Shown piece by piece: positions 33,306-42,462 of a stretch of 64,000 bases of DNA. How positions within the stretch are numbered: the first letter of the stretch is position 1; each line of letters starts with the position of its first letter. The position numbers and the translations under genes are program-made. The stretch is from an uncultured Lachnospiraceae bacterium. Its GTDB lineage: Bacteria > Bacillota > Clostridia > Lachnospirales > Lachnospiraceae. Where the stretch lies: positions 62,001 to 126,000 of the forward strand of contig CAJUMV010000001.1 of NCBI GenBank assembly GCA_910587715.1, written 5' to 3'. The notes below the pieces were generated by a model. That model was not told the DNA's origin, made no database searches, and saw only the letters and a program-made list of their open reading frames with translations.

Positions 33306-35660
33306 TCAGAGCGACGAACCGACTGGCAGATTCATAATGACACGGCAGATGTTGTTCGCGTTTCTGACCAGCTCGCCCCGGGTGATTTTCCCGTTTTCCA
33401 GACTTTCCAGCGTATTGTCGTCATTGCTGTTTGTCTCCGCGTCCGTGACTACCATATATACATCGTTCTGCGCCCGTATCATGGCGGCTGTATTTTGGAC
33501 AGACGCTTCTTCGGTTCCGTCATTGATTTTTGCTTCCCAGTCTGTCATAACCATGCCGCCGTAGCCCCACTCTTCCCGGAGTATCGTAGTGAGAAGCTCG
33601 TAGTTTCCCGCTGTCTGGGTGCCGTTTACAGGACCGTAGGTGCTCATAACGGCAAGCGGATCCGATTCCTCGACAGCAATTTGAAATCCCTTGAGATAAA
33701 TTTCCCGAAGTGCCCGTTCCGATACCACGGCATTACATTCTGTCCGATATGTTTCCTGATTGTTTACCGCAAAATGTTTGAGTGTTCCCGAAACGCCGCT
33801 CTTGCGGATACCGCGCATCTCGGCTGCTGCCATTTTGCCGGTCAGCAGCGGGTCTTCTGAAAAGTATTCAAAGTTCCTGCCGTTCAGAGGATATCTGTGA
33901 ATGTTCATTCCCGGGGCGAGTAAAATATCAATCCGATTTTCCAGCAGTTCCTGTCCAACAAACGTAAACAATTTTTCGATAAGCAGCGGGTCAAAGGTGC
34001 AGCCTAATGCAGTTCCGTTCGGCAAGCAGAAGGCTTGATGCCCGTCATCCCGTCGAATGCCGGAGGGACCGTCCGCACAGCAGGCGGCAGGAATCCCATA
34101 GCGCCGCAGTGCCGGGGTAATGCCGCCAAAGGCTGAAGCTGTGCCCGGCGTCACCTTCGGGGAGCGCATACCTTCCCCACGGATGAGACAGGCAAGCTCT
34201 TCATCGGTCAACTGAGATAGAAACGTTTCCATTGTGATTTGACCGTTTTTTACATCCGACAGGATATAGCCCTGATTCCCCTGATAGGGAATGTACGCCG
34301 GGTGGTTGACTGCCATTTGCTTTGTCAGCGTTGTCCGACGGGGAACCGGCTCATAGGAGAGAGAAGCGGGCGTTTCATCGGAATCGGATAAGGAGGGCAG
34401 CGCCTTCATTCTCGTAAAGCTTTCCGCGGGGGAAAGGGTTTCCCGAAGCTGCACAGCCACCATGGTATTCCGATTTTCAAATCTTCCCGCAAACACAGCA
34501 TCCCTGACGTTGTTTCCTACATAAAACTGATAGGATCCGGACTCCAGCACATAGGCGGATTTATGACCTGTTGCGCCGCTGTCATCATAGGATGCCAGTT
34601 CAGTGACAGGGATGGTGAAGCTTATATCCTGCTTCTCCTGCGGCATAAGAAGACCTGTCTTTTCAAAGGCAGTCAGGATTCTATGCGGATTTCCCAGCGC
34701 TTTTTGCGGTTTCCGGACATAAAGCTGCACCACTTCGCGCCCGCACATGCTGCCGGTGTTTTGGACTTCGACGTCCACGGTCACCTGTGAAGAATGGAAG
34801 GCAAAGGCTGCAGGCTGTATTCGGAATGTTGTATAGGAAAGACCAAACCCAAAGGGGTAACGCACACTGTCCGGCGCAAAGGTTTCAAAAAAACGGTATC
34901 CTACATAAACATCTTCCTGATACCTATTTTGGGCTTTCCCGCCATAATTTTTGTGGGCAGGGTAGTCCGTCAGATGGCAGGCAATGGTATCGCTCAGTTT
35001 ACCGCAGGGATTGGTCCGACCGGTAAGGACGTCGGCTGCTCCATTGCCGCCTTCCATGCCGCCCTGCCATACACACAGGACGGCATCGATATCGCACGGT
35101 TCCATCCAGCTTAGGTCGATTAGATTTGCCGTATTTAGAATAACGACTGTTTTTTGAAAAGACCGGCTTACTTTTAACAGCATATCCATTTCCGTATCGC
35201 TCAGATAGTAACTACCCTTTTCTGGGGAGAAATCCTTCTCTTCCCCGGCGGTTCTTCCGATGATAACCACGGCGGCATCATTGCGCAAGGCTGCCTCCTG
35301 TACAGTTTCAGCGGACAGCGGCATTTCTTCCTGTGCCCACGGTTCCGTAATCCAGAAATTCTTTTTATCGTATGTCCTCTCGAAAGGATGCGTACTAAGC
35401 CACTTCCGGTATACATCTTCCAGAAGCTTGTCGATTTGTATGCCCTGTTCTTTCAGAGCATCCGGTATGTTTGTCTCATAAGCCGTATATACCATACCGC
35501 CGGATCCCGTGCCGCTTTTGTAATAGTGGAATTGTATTCTTCCAAACACGGCGATTTTTTCTCCAGCTTTTAGTGGCAAAGCCCCGTTTTCATTTTTCAG
35601 CAGGACACTTCCTTCGGCGGAAGCCTGTCTTGCTGTTTTTGCGTATTCGTTCCGGTCCAT
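33306..35660 (-). CDS. Glycoside hydrolase family 3, inverted domain order (beta-glucosidase-like)
   Basis: 784 residues. The usual C-terminal GH3 domain comes first (VLLKNENGALPL; GRTAGEEKDF; PFGFGLSYTTF), then a fibronectin-III-like domain (around 290-390), and the catalytic barrel last, from about residue 470 (FLSQLTDEELACLIRGEGM; LAPGMNIHRYPLNGRNFEYFSEDP; LKHFAVNNQET). The nucleophile is D707 in MVMTDWEA, whereas in standard GH3 enzymes it lies in the first 300 residues. This inverted order is known in some ruminal Firmicutes beta-glucosidases. There is no signal peptide, so it probably hydrolyses oligosaccharides imported by the ABC genes directly upstream (4 bp gap). Confidence 0.93.
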   Translation of the reverse strand: MDRNEYAKTARQASAEGSVLLKNENGALPLKAGEKIAVFGRIQFHYYKSGTGSGGMVYTAYETNIPDALKEQGIQIDKLLEDVYRKWLSTHPFERTYDKKNFWITEPWAQEEMPLSAETVQEAALRNDAAVVIIGRTAGEEKDFSPEKGSYYLSDTEMDMLLKVSRSFQKTVVILNTANLIDLSWMEPCDIDAVLCVWQGGMEGGNGAADVLTGRTNPCGKLSDTIACHLTDYPAHKNYGGKAQNRYQEDVYVGYRFFETFAPDSVRYPFGFGLSYTTFRIQPAAFAFHSSQVTVDVEVQNTGSMCGREVVQLYVRKPQKALGNPHRILTAFEKTGLLMPQEKQDISFTIPVTELASYDDSGATGHKSAYVLESGSYQFYVGNNVRDAVFAGRFENRNTMVAVQLRETLSPAESFTRMKALPSLSDSDETPASLSYEPVPRRTTLTKQMAVNHPAYIPYQGNQGYILSDVKNGQITMETFLSQLTDEELACLIRGEGMRSPKVTPGTASAFGGITPALRRYGIPAACCADGPSGIRRDDGHQAFCLPNGTALGCTFDPLLIEKLFTFVGQELLENRIDILLAPGMNIHRYPLNGRNFEYFSEDPLLTGKMAAAEMRGIRKSGVSGTLKHFAVNNQETYRTECNAVVSERALREIYLKGFQIAVEESDPLAVMSTYGPVNGTQTAGNYELLTTILREEWGYGGMVMTDWEAKINDGTEEASVQNTAAMIRAQNDVYMVVTDAETNSNDDNTLESLENGKITRGELVRNANNICRVIMNLPVGSSL

Positions 35661-35664
35661 AAGC

Positions 35665-36495
35665 TTATCCTTTCACGCCGGCATGGGCGACGCCGTCGAT
35701 AATATACTGTTGTGCAAAAGCGTAGATAATAATAATCGGTATGACGGAGCAGACCGTGCCTGCCATGATTGCGCCGTAGTCCGCGCTGTATTGCTGTCTG
35801 AAAGATGCAAGACCAAGCTGGATTGTCTTCTTGGCGTCGCTGTCCAGATAAATCATGGGAGCCATATAGTCGTTCCAAACGGTGTTGAACTGCAGGATGA
35901 TCAATGTCGCTATTCCGCCCTTTGTCAGCGGCATAATAATGTTCCAGTAAATTCTCATAATGCTGCAGCCGTCTATTTTTGCCGCTTCATTCATCTCAGA
36001 CGGGATGGAGAGCATATTCTGCCTGAGCAGAAATACACCGAACGCGTTAAAGGAGCCAATCAGAATCAGAGCCATATGGGAATTATACAGACCGAGGGTT
36101 CGGACTGTGATAAACTGTGGTATCATGATCGCATGCCATGGAACCATCATGGTTGCGATGTAGACAAAGAAAATTTTATCCCGTCCCGGAAATTTCAGTT
36201 TGGTAAAGGCAAATGCTGATAGGGAGCAGGTAAATACCTGTATGAATACGCTGACTACAGTTACCTTGAAGGTGTTCAGGTAATACTGCAGGAAATCCAC
36301 ATCTGTCCAAACCCGCACATAATTGTCAAGGTGAAACACTTCAGGTATCCACCGAATTGGCTTTTCAAACATTTCCGTGTTGGATTTGAACGATGCGCTG
36401 ACCATCCATAGAAACGGGACAAGCATTATGATAGCTGCCAGTACGCACAAAATAAAAATGACTGTCGAAAAAACTTTTTGCTTTTTTGTTTTCAT
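35665..36495 (-). CDS. Carbohydrate ABC transporter permease (MalG-like)
   Basis: 276 residues with six membrane segments. The EAA loop for contact with the ATPase is visible as EMNEAAKIDGCSIMRIYWNIIMPLTKG. RBS GGGAGGGAT. It is the inner-membrane half of an oligosaccharide importer together with the permease at 36508 and the binding lipoprotein at 37439. No ATPase gene is nearby, as usual for Clostridia that share an MsmK-type ATPase. It is transcribed with the GH3 gene. Confidence 0.95.
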   Translation of the reverse strand: MKTKKQKVFSTVIFILCVLAAIIMLVPFLWMVSASFKSNTEMFEKPIRWIPEVFHLDNYVRVWTDVDFLQYYLNTFKVTVVSVFIQVFTCSLSAFAFTKLKFPGRDKIFFVYIATMMVPWHAIMIPQFITVRTLGLYNSHMALILIGSFNAFGVFLLRQNMLSIPSEMNEAAKIDGCSIMRIYWNIIMPLTKGGIATLIILQFNTVWNDYMAPMIYLDSDAKKTIQLGLASFRQQYSADYGAIMAGTVCSVIPIIIIYAFAQQYIIDGVAHAGVKG

Positions 36496-36507
36496 CGGAT
36501 CCCTCCC

Positions 36508-37410
36508 TTAATCGTTCACCCATTTTTTCTGTCCGCGCCATTGTATCAGGGTAATCGCAAAAATGATAAGAAACAGGAAATATGCGATAGCGGAGGCATA
36601 TCCCATGTTGGAGTTCTGGAAGGCTTCCTTAAAAATGCGGAACACAAGTACCATGGTTGCCTGCCCGGGACCGCCCTCTGTGGTAATCTGTATGATGTCA
36701 AATACCTGAAAAGAGCTGATAAAGCACAGGATGGTGACCATAAATGTAGTGGGAGAGAGCATGGGCAGCGTTACATGGCGGAAACACTGCCATGAATTAG
36801 CGCCGTCAATTCTGGCAGCTTCATATAGATGCTGCGGGATATTTTTCAGCCCTCCCATGAAAATGATCATGTAATATCCTGCCTGCTTCCAGACGACCAC
36901 GATGATGACGGTTAGTAACGCGGTAGATGTGGCGTTAAACCATTTCGGCAGATTCTCCTGCGCCATCCCCAAAAATTCCAGAAGCTGGTTGACCACGCCG
37001 CCGATGGGCTGGAAAACCATCATGGCGACACAGCCGATAGCTACCATGGAAGTCAGGTTTGGGAAAAAATACACGGTCTTAAAAAAACCGCCTAAAAATA
37101 TTTTCCGGTTCAAAGCCAGAGCAAGCGCAAGGGAAACCACCAGTGTCAGCGGCACCACGGAAAAACTGTAGATCAGATTGTTTTTCAGTGATGTCCTGAA
37201 CATGGAATCCCCGAACATCGTCAGGTAGTTTTTCAGACCGATAAAACGGTATCCGGGGAAACCGTTATAGTTTGTCAGACTGATAATAAATCCCATGATT
37301 ACCGGTATCATCGTAAATACGGCAAAACCGATAAAATTGGGGAGCAGGCACAGATAACCGGCAACGGTCTCTTTCTGGTGCAATTTGTTTTTCTGTTTGC
37401 GATACTCCAT
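36508..37410 (-). CDS. Carbohydrate ABC transporter permease (MalF-like)
   Basis: 300 residues from the ATG at 37410, which follows GAGGGGGTGT; an earlier in-frame ATG at 37611 would extend into the binding-protein gene. Six membrane segments; the EAA loop is HLYEAARIDGANSWQCFRHVTLPML, and the N terminus (KETVAGYLCLLPNFIGFAVFTMIPV) is typical for the family. It forms the channel with the MalG-like partner 12 bp downstream. Confidence 0.95.
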   Translation of the reverse strand: MEYRKQKNKLHQKETVAGYLCLLPNFIGFAVFTMIPVIMGFIISLTNYNGFPGYRFIGLKNYLTMFGDSMFRTSLKNNLIYSFSVVPLTLVVSLALALALNRKIFLGGFFKTVYFFPNLTSMVAIGCVAMMVFQPIGGVVNQLLEFLGMAQENLPKWFNATSTALLTVIIVVVWKQAGYYMIIFMGGLKNIPQHLYEAARIDGANSWQCFRHVTLPMLSPTTFMVTILCFISSFQVFDIIQITTEGGPGQATMVLVFRIFKEAFQNSNMGYASAIAYFLFLIIFAITLIQWRGQKKWVND

Positions 37411-37438
37411 AGGTACACCCCCTCGTTGTTGATGCTTG

Positions 37439-38731
37439 CTATCTGTTTTTGATTTCTTCCCGCATATTAAAATATTTCTGCATACAGTCGTCAATGGATT
37501 CTTCTCCGAGCAAATAGAGCTGCGCTTCCTGCTTAAAAGCTTCATAGAGCTGCGCATAATCCGTGTCGCTTGTCTGCTCGGCAAGCACTTTGGCTGCGAA
37601 ACGGTTTTCAATGCCGTCTATTTTGACGGATTCCTGATAAGTTTTCATAGCGGCGTCTGTGGCATAGCTCGGAATATTCCCGGAGGAAGCAGTTATGCTT
37701 GTTCCGATGCCCGATGTGGTATAAAATTCCATAAAGTCATAGGCAGCCTGTTTGTCGGTCGCATTTTTGGACATGCACAGGTAGCATGCGTTTCCGACGC
37801 TGGAGCCCGGTTCCACGCCGTCCATGACCGGCAGCGGCGCCGTGCCATACTCAAATGGGCAGTCCAAATCACGGTAACCCCAATCGCCAAGAATCATCAT
37901 GTAAACGTTGCCGTTTGCAAAACTGGCATTGTTGTCCCAAGAGCTGTTCGACATGTCCTCAATCGACACATGGCTTTTGGAATACATACGGTTCGTGATC
38001 TCCAGATAGGCTCTGGTCTTTTCGAGGGGCTCTGGGTCTGTCAGATATTCTCCGGCTGCAATGGCGCCGAGGTTCATGGTCCAGTTCGGGCACTGTCCGC
38101 CATAATACTGCGTGTCGCCGTCCTTATGGGTCAGGCTTTCCGCCAGCTCACAGTATTCATCCCATGTCATCTGCTCTGTGGGATAAGGAACATTTGCCTC
38201 ATCAAACAGCGCCTTATTGTAAAAAAGCATCCAGCAGCTGCTGTAAATGGGCAGTCCGTAGAAGGCGTCGCCGTCGGAGACAACGGACAGAGCGGTATCC
38301 TTAACGGGTCCAAGGTCAACACCGCTTGCGGCAGCATAGGGCGCGAGGTCTTCCAGCGCGCCTACGGCTTGGTAATTGTTGACGTGAGCGGGAACTCTGC
38401 CCCAGAATACGTCTACATCCTTGGCACCGCCGCTGAGCAGAACCTTCATCTTGTCGTCATAGTCGTCGTTTGCTATGACATGCTTGACGATTTCCACACC
38501 CGGTTTTACTTCCTTGTAGGCTTCGATTTCCTCATCCAAGGAGGACTCAAGGTCGGTAGAGACATATACGTTGACTGTGGCGTCTGCGGATTTTTCCGCA
38601 GCTTCCGGCGCCGCCTGTCCTTCCTGTGCCGTTGCGTTTCGCTCGTCCTTCGGAGCGTCCTGTGTGCCGCAGCCGGCTATTCCAAACAGTATGGCTGAGG
38701 TGAGGAGTGCGGTTATCCATTTTCTTTTCAT
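37439..38731 (-). CDS. Sugar-binding lipoprotein of the ABC transporter
   Basis: 430 residues. The lipoprotein signal peptide ends in GIAGC, so the mature protein is anchored at the outer face. An acidic, Ala-rich linker (DAPKDERNATAQEG) is followed by the solute-binding fold. EQMTWDEYCELAESLTH and WTMNLGAIAAGEYL are mirrored in the second binding protein at 39620, which indicates paralogy. It is the first gene of the minus-strand operon binding protein, two permeases and GH3. The ligand is probably an oligosaccharide released from plant or microbial glucans; that is inferred from the GH3 and GH5 neighbours. Confidence 0.93.
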   Translation of the reverse strand: MKRKWITALLTSAILFGIAGCGTQDAPKDERNATAQEGQAAPEAAEKSADATVNVYVSTDLESSLDEEIEAYKEVKPGVEIVKHVIANDDYDDKMKVLLSGGAKDVDVFWGRVPAHVNNYQAVGALEDLAPYAAASGVDLGPVKDTALSVVSDGDAFYGLPIYSSCWMLFYNKALFDEANVPYPTEQMTWDEYCELAESLTHKDGDTQYYGGQCPNWTMNLGAIAAGEYLTDPEPLEKTRAYLEITNRMYSKSHVSIEDMSNSSWDNNASFANGNVYMMILGDWGYRDLDCPFEYGTAPLPVMDGVEPGSSVGNACYLCMSKNATDKQAAYDFMEFYTTSGIGTSITASSGNIPSYATDAAMKTYQESVKIDGIENRFAAKVLAEQTSDTDYAQLYEAFKQEAQLYLLGEESIDDCMQKYFNMREEIKNR

Positions 38732-38842
38732 ATTAAATCCCTTTCCTTTCTGTGAAAATATTGCGATTAAATGTACGCATATATTTTATAAAAGGGTATG
38801 ATATTTTGAATAGTCGGATATTTTTTCATCCCCCCTGAAAGA

Positions 38843-38871
38843 TTGACTTTTCGGAAAGCCGGATATAAGAT
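38843..38871 (+). promoter_or_regulatory. Predicted promoter of the response-regulator gene
   Basis: TTGACT (38843-38848, 5 of 6) and TAAGAT (38866-38871, 4 of 6) are 17 bp apart, about 35 bp upstream of the start codon. It lies in the 170-bp divergent region shared with the binding-protein operon; on the minus strand only an AT-rich tract with TATAAA was noted. Confidence 0.5.
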
Positions 38872-38906
38872 ATCTACAAAAAGACTGCAAAGGCGGTGCT
38901 GTGTCT

Positions 38907-39608
38907 ATGATAAGGGTTCTTGTTGCCGACGATCTGATGCCAATCTGTAAACGTTGTGAAACCTACATCAATAAAGAGCCGGATATGGAAGTTGTCGGGA
39001 CGGCATGTTCCGGCGTGGAGGCGGTCAGTCTTGCCGAAAAACTGCAGCCGGATATTATATTGATGGATATCGAGATGGAGACCCGGCTGGCGGGGATTGA
39101 CGCCGCCGGTGTGATCTTAAAGGAGCTGCCTGCGACCAAAATTATTATTTTGACGGTATATGAGGATGACGAGACGGTTTTTCAAGCTTTTCAGCTCGGT
39201 GTGTCCGATTATCTTTTGAAGAACTCAGCGCCGGGCGAGATTGTGGGATGTATCAGGGACGCTTATAACAACTGCTCTCCGATACGCCCGGTCATTGCGG
39301 CAAAAATCCGCCGGGAGTTTCAGCGGATACGCAACAGTGAGAAAAGCTTTCTGTACTGTCTCCATATTATCACGGAGATGACACAGACGGAGATTGATAT
39401 TCTGGATCTGCTGAGTCAGGGATATTCGAGGGCGGAAATCTGTGAGATACGCTACATTGAATTATCCACGGTGAAAACCCATATCAAAAGCATTTTGAAA
39501 AAGTTTAATAAAAACACATCCGCGGAGGTGGTGGCGTTGATCAACGAGCTGCAGATTTTTGATTATATCAGAAATATCAGCAAGAATATGCCCTTGAAAA
39601 ATAGCTGA
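38907..39608 (+). CDS. LuxR/NarL-type response regulator
   Basis: About 233 residues. The receiver domain starts MIRVLVADDLMP; the phosphoacceptor is D54 in IILMDIEME, and KII...DYLLKNSAPG gives the conserved Lys. The C-terminal helix-turn-helix is SQGYSRAEICEIRYIELSTVKTHIKSILKKF. A GTG at 38901, closer to the AAAGGCGG site, is an alternative start. It probably pairs with the histidine kinase at 40964, from which it is separated only by the reverse-strand binding-protein gene, and may control the divergent ABC/GH3 operon. Confidence 0.92.
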   Translation: MIRVLVADDLMPICKRCETYINKEPDMEVVGTACSGVEAVSLAEKLQPDIILMDIEMETRLAGIDAAGVILKELPATKIIILTVYEDDETVFQAFQLGVSDYLLKNSAPGEIVGCIRDAYNNCSPIRPVIAAKIRREFQRIRNSEKSFLYCLHIITEMTQTEIDILDLLSQGYSRAEICEIRYIELSTVKTHIKSILKKFNKNTSAEVVALINELQIFDYIRNISKNMPLKNS

Positions 39609-39619
39609 GACTTGCAAAA

Positions 39620-40882
39620 TTACTGCGTTTCGTAGTATGCTGCCCTTTTATGCGCATAATGCGCCATGGCGTCCTGTAGAGTCTGCCCACCGGAGAGGTA
39701 AGCGACGGCTTCCGTTTCAAGCATCTCTTTCAATGAGTCATAGCCAAGGCAGGCAGGCTGCTCCTGAATCTGAAAGGATTCAAAGAAGACACTGGTATGG
39801 CGGTTCGCAACGGTTTCCTCATAAACCAGCCGGATATCATCATCGATATAGGCGGGAATCATTCCGTTGGCGGCATAGATGCCGGCGCCTTCGGGACCAC
39901 AGAGAAATTCGAGAAATAAGAACGCCGTATCGGGAGTTTTGCATTTGGACGTTATGGAAGCGAGCTGATACTGTCCCCATGTAATTCCTGCTTTCTGATT
40001 CTTTACAACCGGGATTGGCGCAATGTCCCATGCCAGATTGCAGACACCGGCTTTCTCGTCAGCGAGAATCATTCCCACGAACCACTCGCCCAGCGGCATC
40101 ATGGCGATATTTCCCCGCTCAAAGGTTTTCAGCCAGTGTTCCTTTTTCATTTCGTCAGGGGTCATATGGCTCAAGTCCTCGTTGTATAGTTTGTTTAAGA
40201 ATGCCAGTGACTGTTCTGTGTAAGTCAGGTCGTCGTCATACAGGTAATTCTGCATCTGTATTCCCATAAAATTGTAGACCCAGTCGGGGAAATAGCCGCC
40301 CCATTGTTTGTCTGTCCCTGATCCGTGTGTCAGCCGTTTTGCCAGCGCCGCGTACTCCTCCCATGTCATCTGTTCCGGATAGGCAAGTCCTTCCGCATCG
40401 AAAATATCCTTGTTATAGATTAATGCCCAGCTTGTCTTCCTGAAGGGCAGACAATAATAAGCCCCCTGAAAGGACACGCTGTTGTACATATTGCCGTAAT
40501 GACTTACATCGATGTTTCCGGATGCGATCCTTTTTGTGATATCCGTCAGCTTGCCATGTTCGGAAAGAGACAGCACATGATTGATGTTTTTGATGCCGAT
40601 GACGTCGACAGCCTGTGTTTCGACGAGCTCTTCTAGCTCCGTTTCGGTCAGTGAATCTGAAATATAGTGTATGTCTACATGTATCTGAGGGTATTTCACG
40701 GAAAAAGCCGCGACCAGCTTTTCCGCGTAAGCCTGCTCATCCTGCCATGTATAGTAGGTGATCGTCCGGCTGTCCGCCGATAAAGCAGCCTGATTGTCTG
40801 TGCCGGTGGCTTTGCCGCCGCATCCGCACAGACACAGGGCAGTAGTCAGGCTGTATAGTAAATTTTTGTATTTATTATTCAT
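39620..40882 (-). CDS. Solute-binding lipoprotein without cognate permeases
   Basis: 420 residues. Lipobox CLCGC gives a membrane-anchored lipoprotein; the fold is that of ABC sugar-binding proteins (TITYYTWQDEQAYAEKLV; EQMTWEEYAALAKRLTH; WGQYQLASI). It is clearly paralogous to the protein at 37439. No permease gene accompanies it. It lies between the response-regulator and kinase genes, divergent from the kinase by 81 bp. It may bind sugar for the same permeases, or present sugar to the kinase as a sensory co-receptor. Confidence 0.9.
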   Translation of the reverse strand: MNNKYKNLLYSLTTALCLCGCGGKATGTDNQAALSADSRTITYYTWQDEQAYAEKLVAAFSVKYPQIHVDIHYISDSLTETELEELVETQAVDVIGIKNINHVLSLSEHGKLTDITKRIASGNIDVSHYGNMYNSVSFQGAYYCLPFRKTSWALIYNKDIFDAEGLAYPEQMTWEEYAALAKRLTHGSGTDKQWGGYFPDWVYNFMGIQMQNYLYDDDLTYTEQSLAFLNKLYNEDLSHMTPDEMKKEHWLKTFERGNIAMMPLGEWFVGMILADEKAGVCNLAWDIAPIPVVKNQKAGITWGQYQLASITSKCKTPDTAFLFLEFLCGPEGAGIYAANGMIPAYIDDDIRLVYEETVANRHTSVFFESFQIQEQPACLGYDSLKEMLETEAVAYLSGGQTLQDAMAHYAHKRAAYYETQ

Positions 40883-40963
40883 CTTTTCAATCCGGTGGAT
40901 AAAATATCCCCCTTGCCTTTCTTCCTGTTAAATAGGATAATAAATCAGTGACGAGGTATTTTC

Positions 40964-42454
40964 ATGTTTTATTATATATTTACATTCATTATCGTATCGT
41001 TGTTTCTGGTTTACAAGGAGAGAAACAGCAAATCCATCCGGTACAGCATTCTTACCATGTGCAGCTATACGCTGGCATTGTTTATGTTTGCGCTGTATAT
41101 ATCGAAGGACTCTTATTACTATAACACGATTAACTATCTGTTTTCTATCCCCCTGCCAATCTGGAACAGGCTGATGTTTTTTCCGGTTTCCTTAAAGCCG
41201 GTTATCCGACTGATGAATCTGTTTATTCTTGCGACGCTTTACTTTGGCACCCGGTTTGTTTTTGCTATCTGTGATCTGCCGGACAGACAGACTCGTAAAT
41301 ATTCCCGTATTTTTCTTGCTCTGTTCGCGTTGGAATGGATACTGTATGACCCGGATCTGTTTGGTGCCGCTTATTTGTTTTTCTATCCAGATTGCTTGGA
41401 TTTCCGGCAATTTAACCGTATCAAAGATGGCTTGCACGGACTCACGGTTGCTGCCAATACGGGAGTTATTCTGACAGGGCTGCTGTTATTGTACAGGAAT
41501 TACAGGAAGTCTTCTCCGGTTCGTATTATTAAGGCGTATTCCGCCGGAATCGGCATTTGCCATGCATTGATTATGGGCTCTTATCTTTTTGTGTTTGGGC
41601 GCTACCCGATATGCCTTGTGAAGATATCCAAGACGGCAGGTATCATGTCCTACCTGACGGCACCCCTGATTACAGATAAGTGGCTTTCCGCTTTATTCCC
41701 TTATTACCTGATATGCTCTTTTATATTGATTTGTTTTAGCCTGTATCGCGCGGGCAGGATAGAGACTTCATTGAAAAACGAGAGTTTTACACTGTCTAAA
41801 CAGATTTCGGCGGCAGATACTACATCCAAGGCGTTCTGTCATTATGTCAAGAATGAGGTGCTTGCCATCCAGTCGGAAATTGAAATCATAGATGCGACAC
41901 CGGAGCAGGCGGTGTTCTTTCGAGAAATCATAGACCGCTGCGAGCATCTTTACTTGCGCTTGGATATTCTGTACAGGAGCAGCAGAGCTTCTGTGCTCAC
42001 GCTGCAGGAAACCTGTGTCAATGACGTTCTGAGAGAATTACTGTCTGATTTTTCCGGTGAACTGCGTGAATGCCGTGTACAGCTTCGGATGCCGGAAGAA
42101 ACAGTGGGCGCCTTGCTCGACCGAACCTATTTTTTCCAGGCGCTACATAATATATTGAGCAACGCGCTGGATGCAATGGACGGTATGCCGGGCGAGAAAA
42201 GACTACTCGCCGTATCTCTTGACAGCATCAACAGGTGGACCACCATACAGATTACGGATAATGGCAGAGGAATCCCAGCGGCAGAGCTTCCCCATATATT
42301 TACGCCCTTTTACACGACCCATCCGCTGACGAATCACTGGGGCATCGGTCTGTCTTTGACCTATAAGATTATCGAAGCGCACGAGGGGCATATTACGATA
42401 GACAGTGTGGAAAATCGGGGCACAACGGTCGAGATTCTCCTGCCGCGCATCTGA
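40964..42454 (+). CDS. Membrane sensor histidine kinase
   Basis: 496 residues. About seven membrane segments fill the first 270 residues with little outer domain, then a kinase core: the phosphoacceptor is probably H293 in FCHYVKNEVLAIQ, the N box is FQALHNILSNALDAM, the G1 box TDNGRGIP and the G2 box WGIGLSLTYKI. The H-box context (HYVKNEVLAIQ) resembles kinases that pair with LuxR- or LytR-type regulators rather than the EnvZ type. Partner is most likely the regulator at 38907. With no large sensor domain, an outer binding protein such as that at 39620 could supply ligand recognition. Confidence 0.9.
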   Translation: MFYYIFTFIIVSLFLVYKERNSKSIRYSILTMCSYTLALFMFALYISKDSYYYNTINYLFSIPLPIWNRLMFFPVSLKPVIRLMNLFILATLYFGTRFVFAICDLPDRQTRKYSRIFLALFALEWILYDPDLFGAAYLFFYPDCLDFRQFNRIKDGLHGLTVAANTGVILTGLLLLYRNYRKSSPVRIIKAYSAGIGICHALIMGSYLFVFGRYPICLVKISKTAGIMSYLTAPLITDKWLSALFPYYLICSFILICFSLYRAGRIETSLKNESFTLSKQISAADTTSKAFCHYVKNEVLAIQSEIEIIDATPEQAVFFREIIDRCEHLYLRLDILYRSSRASVLTLQETCVNDVLRELLSDFSGELRECRVQLRMPEETVGALLDRTYFFQALHNILSNALDAMDGMPGEKRLLAVSLDSINRWTTIQITDNGRGIPAAELPHIFTPFYTTHPLTNHWGIGLSLTYKIIEAHEGHITIDSVENRGTTVEILLPRI

Positions 42455-42462
42455 CGGGCTGC

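Noticed and set aside
37436..38698. Reading frame of 420 codons on the + strand
   Set aside because: It is the exact complement of the sugar-binding lipoprotein gene, which has a lipobox and operon context.
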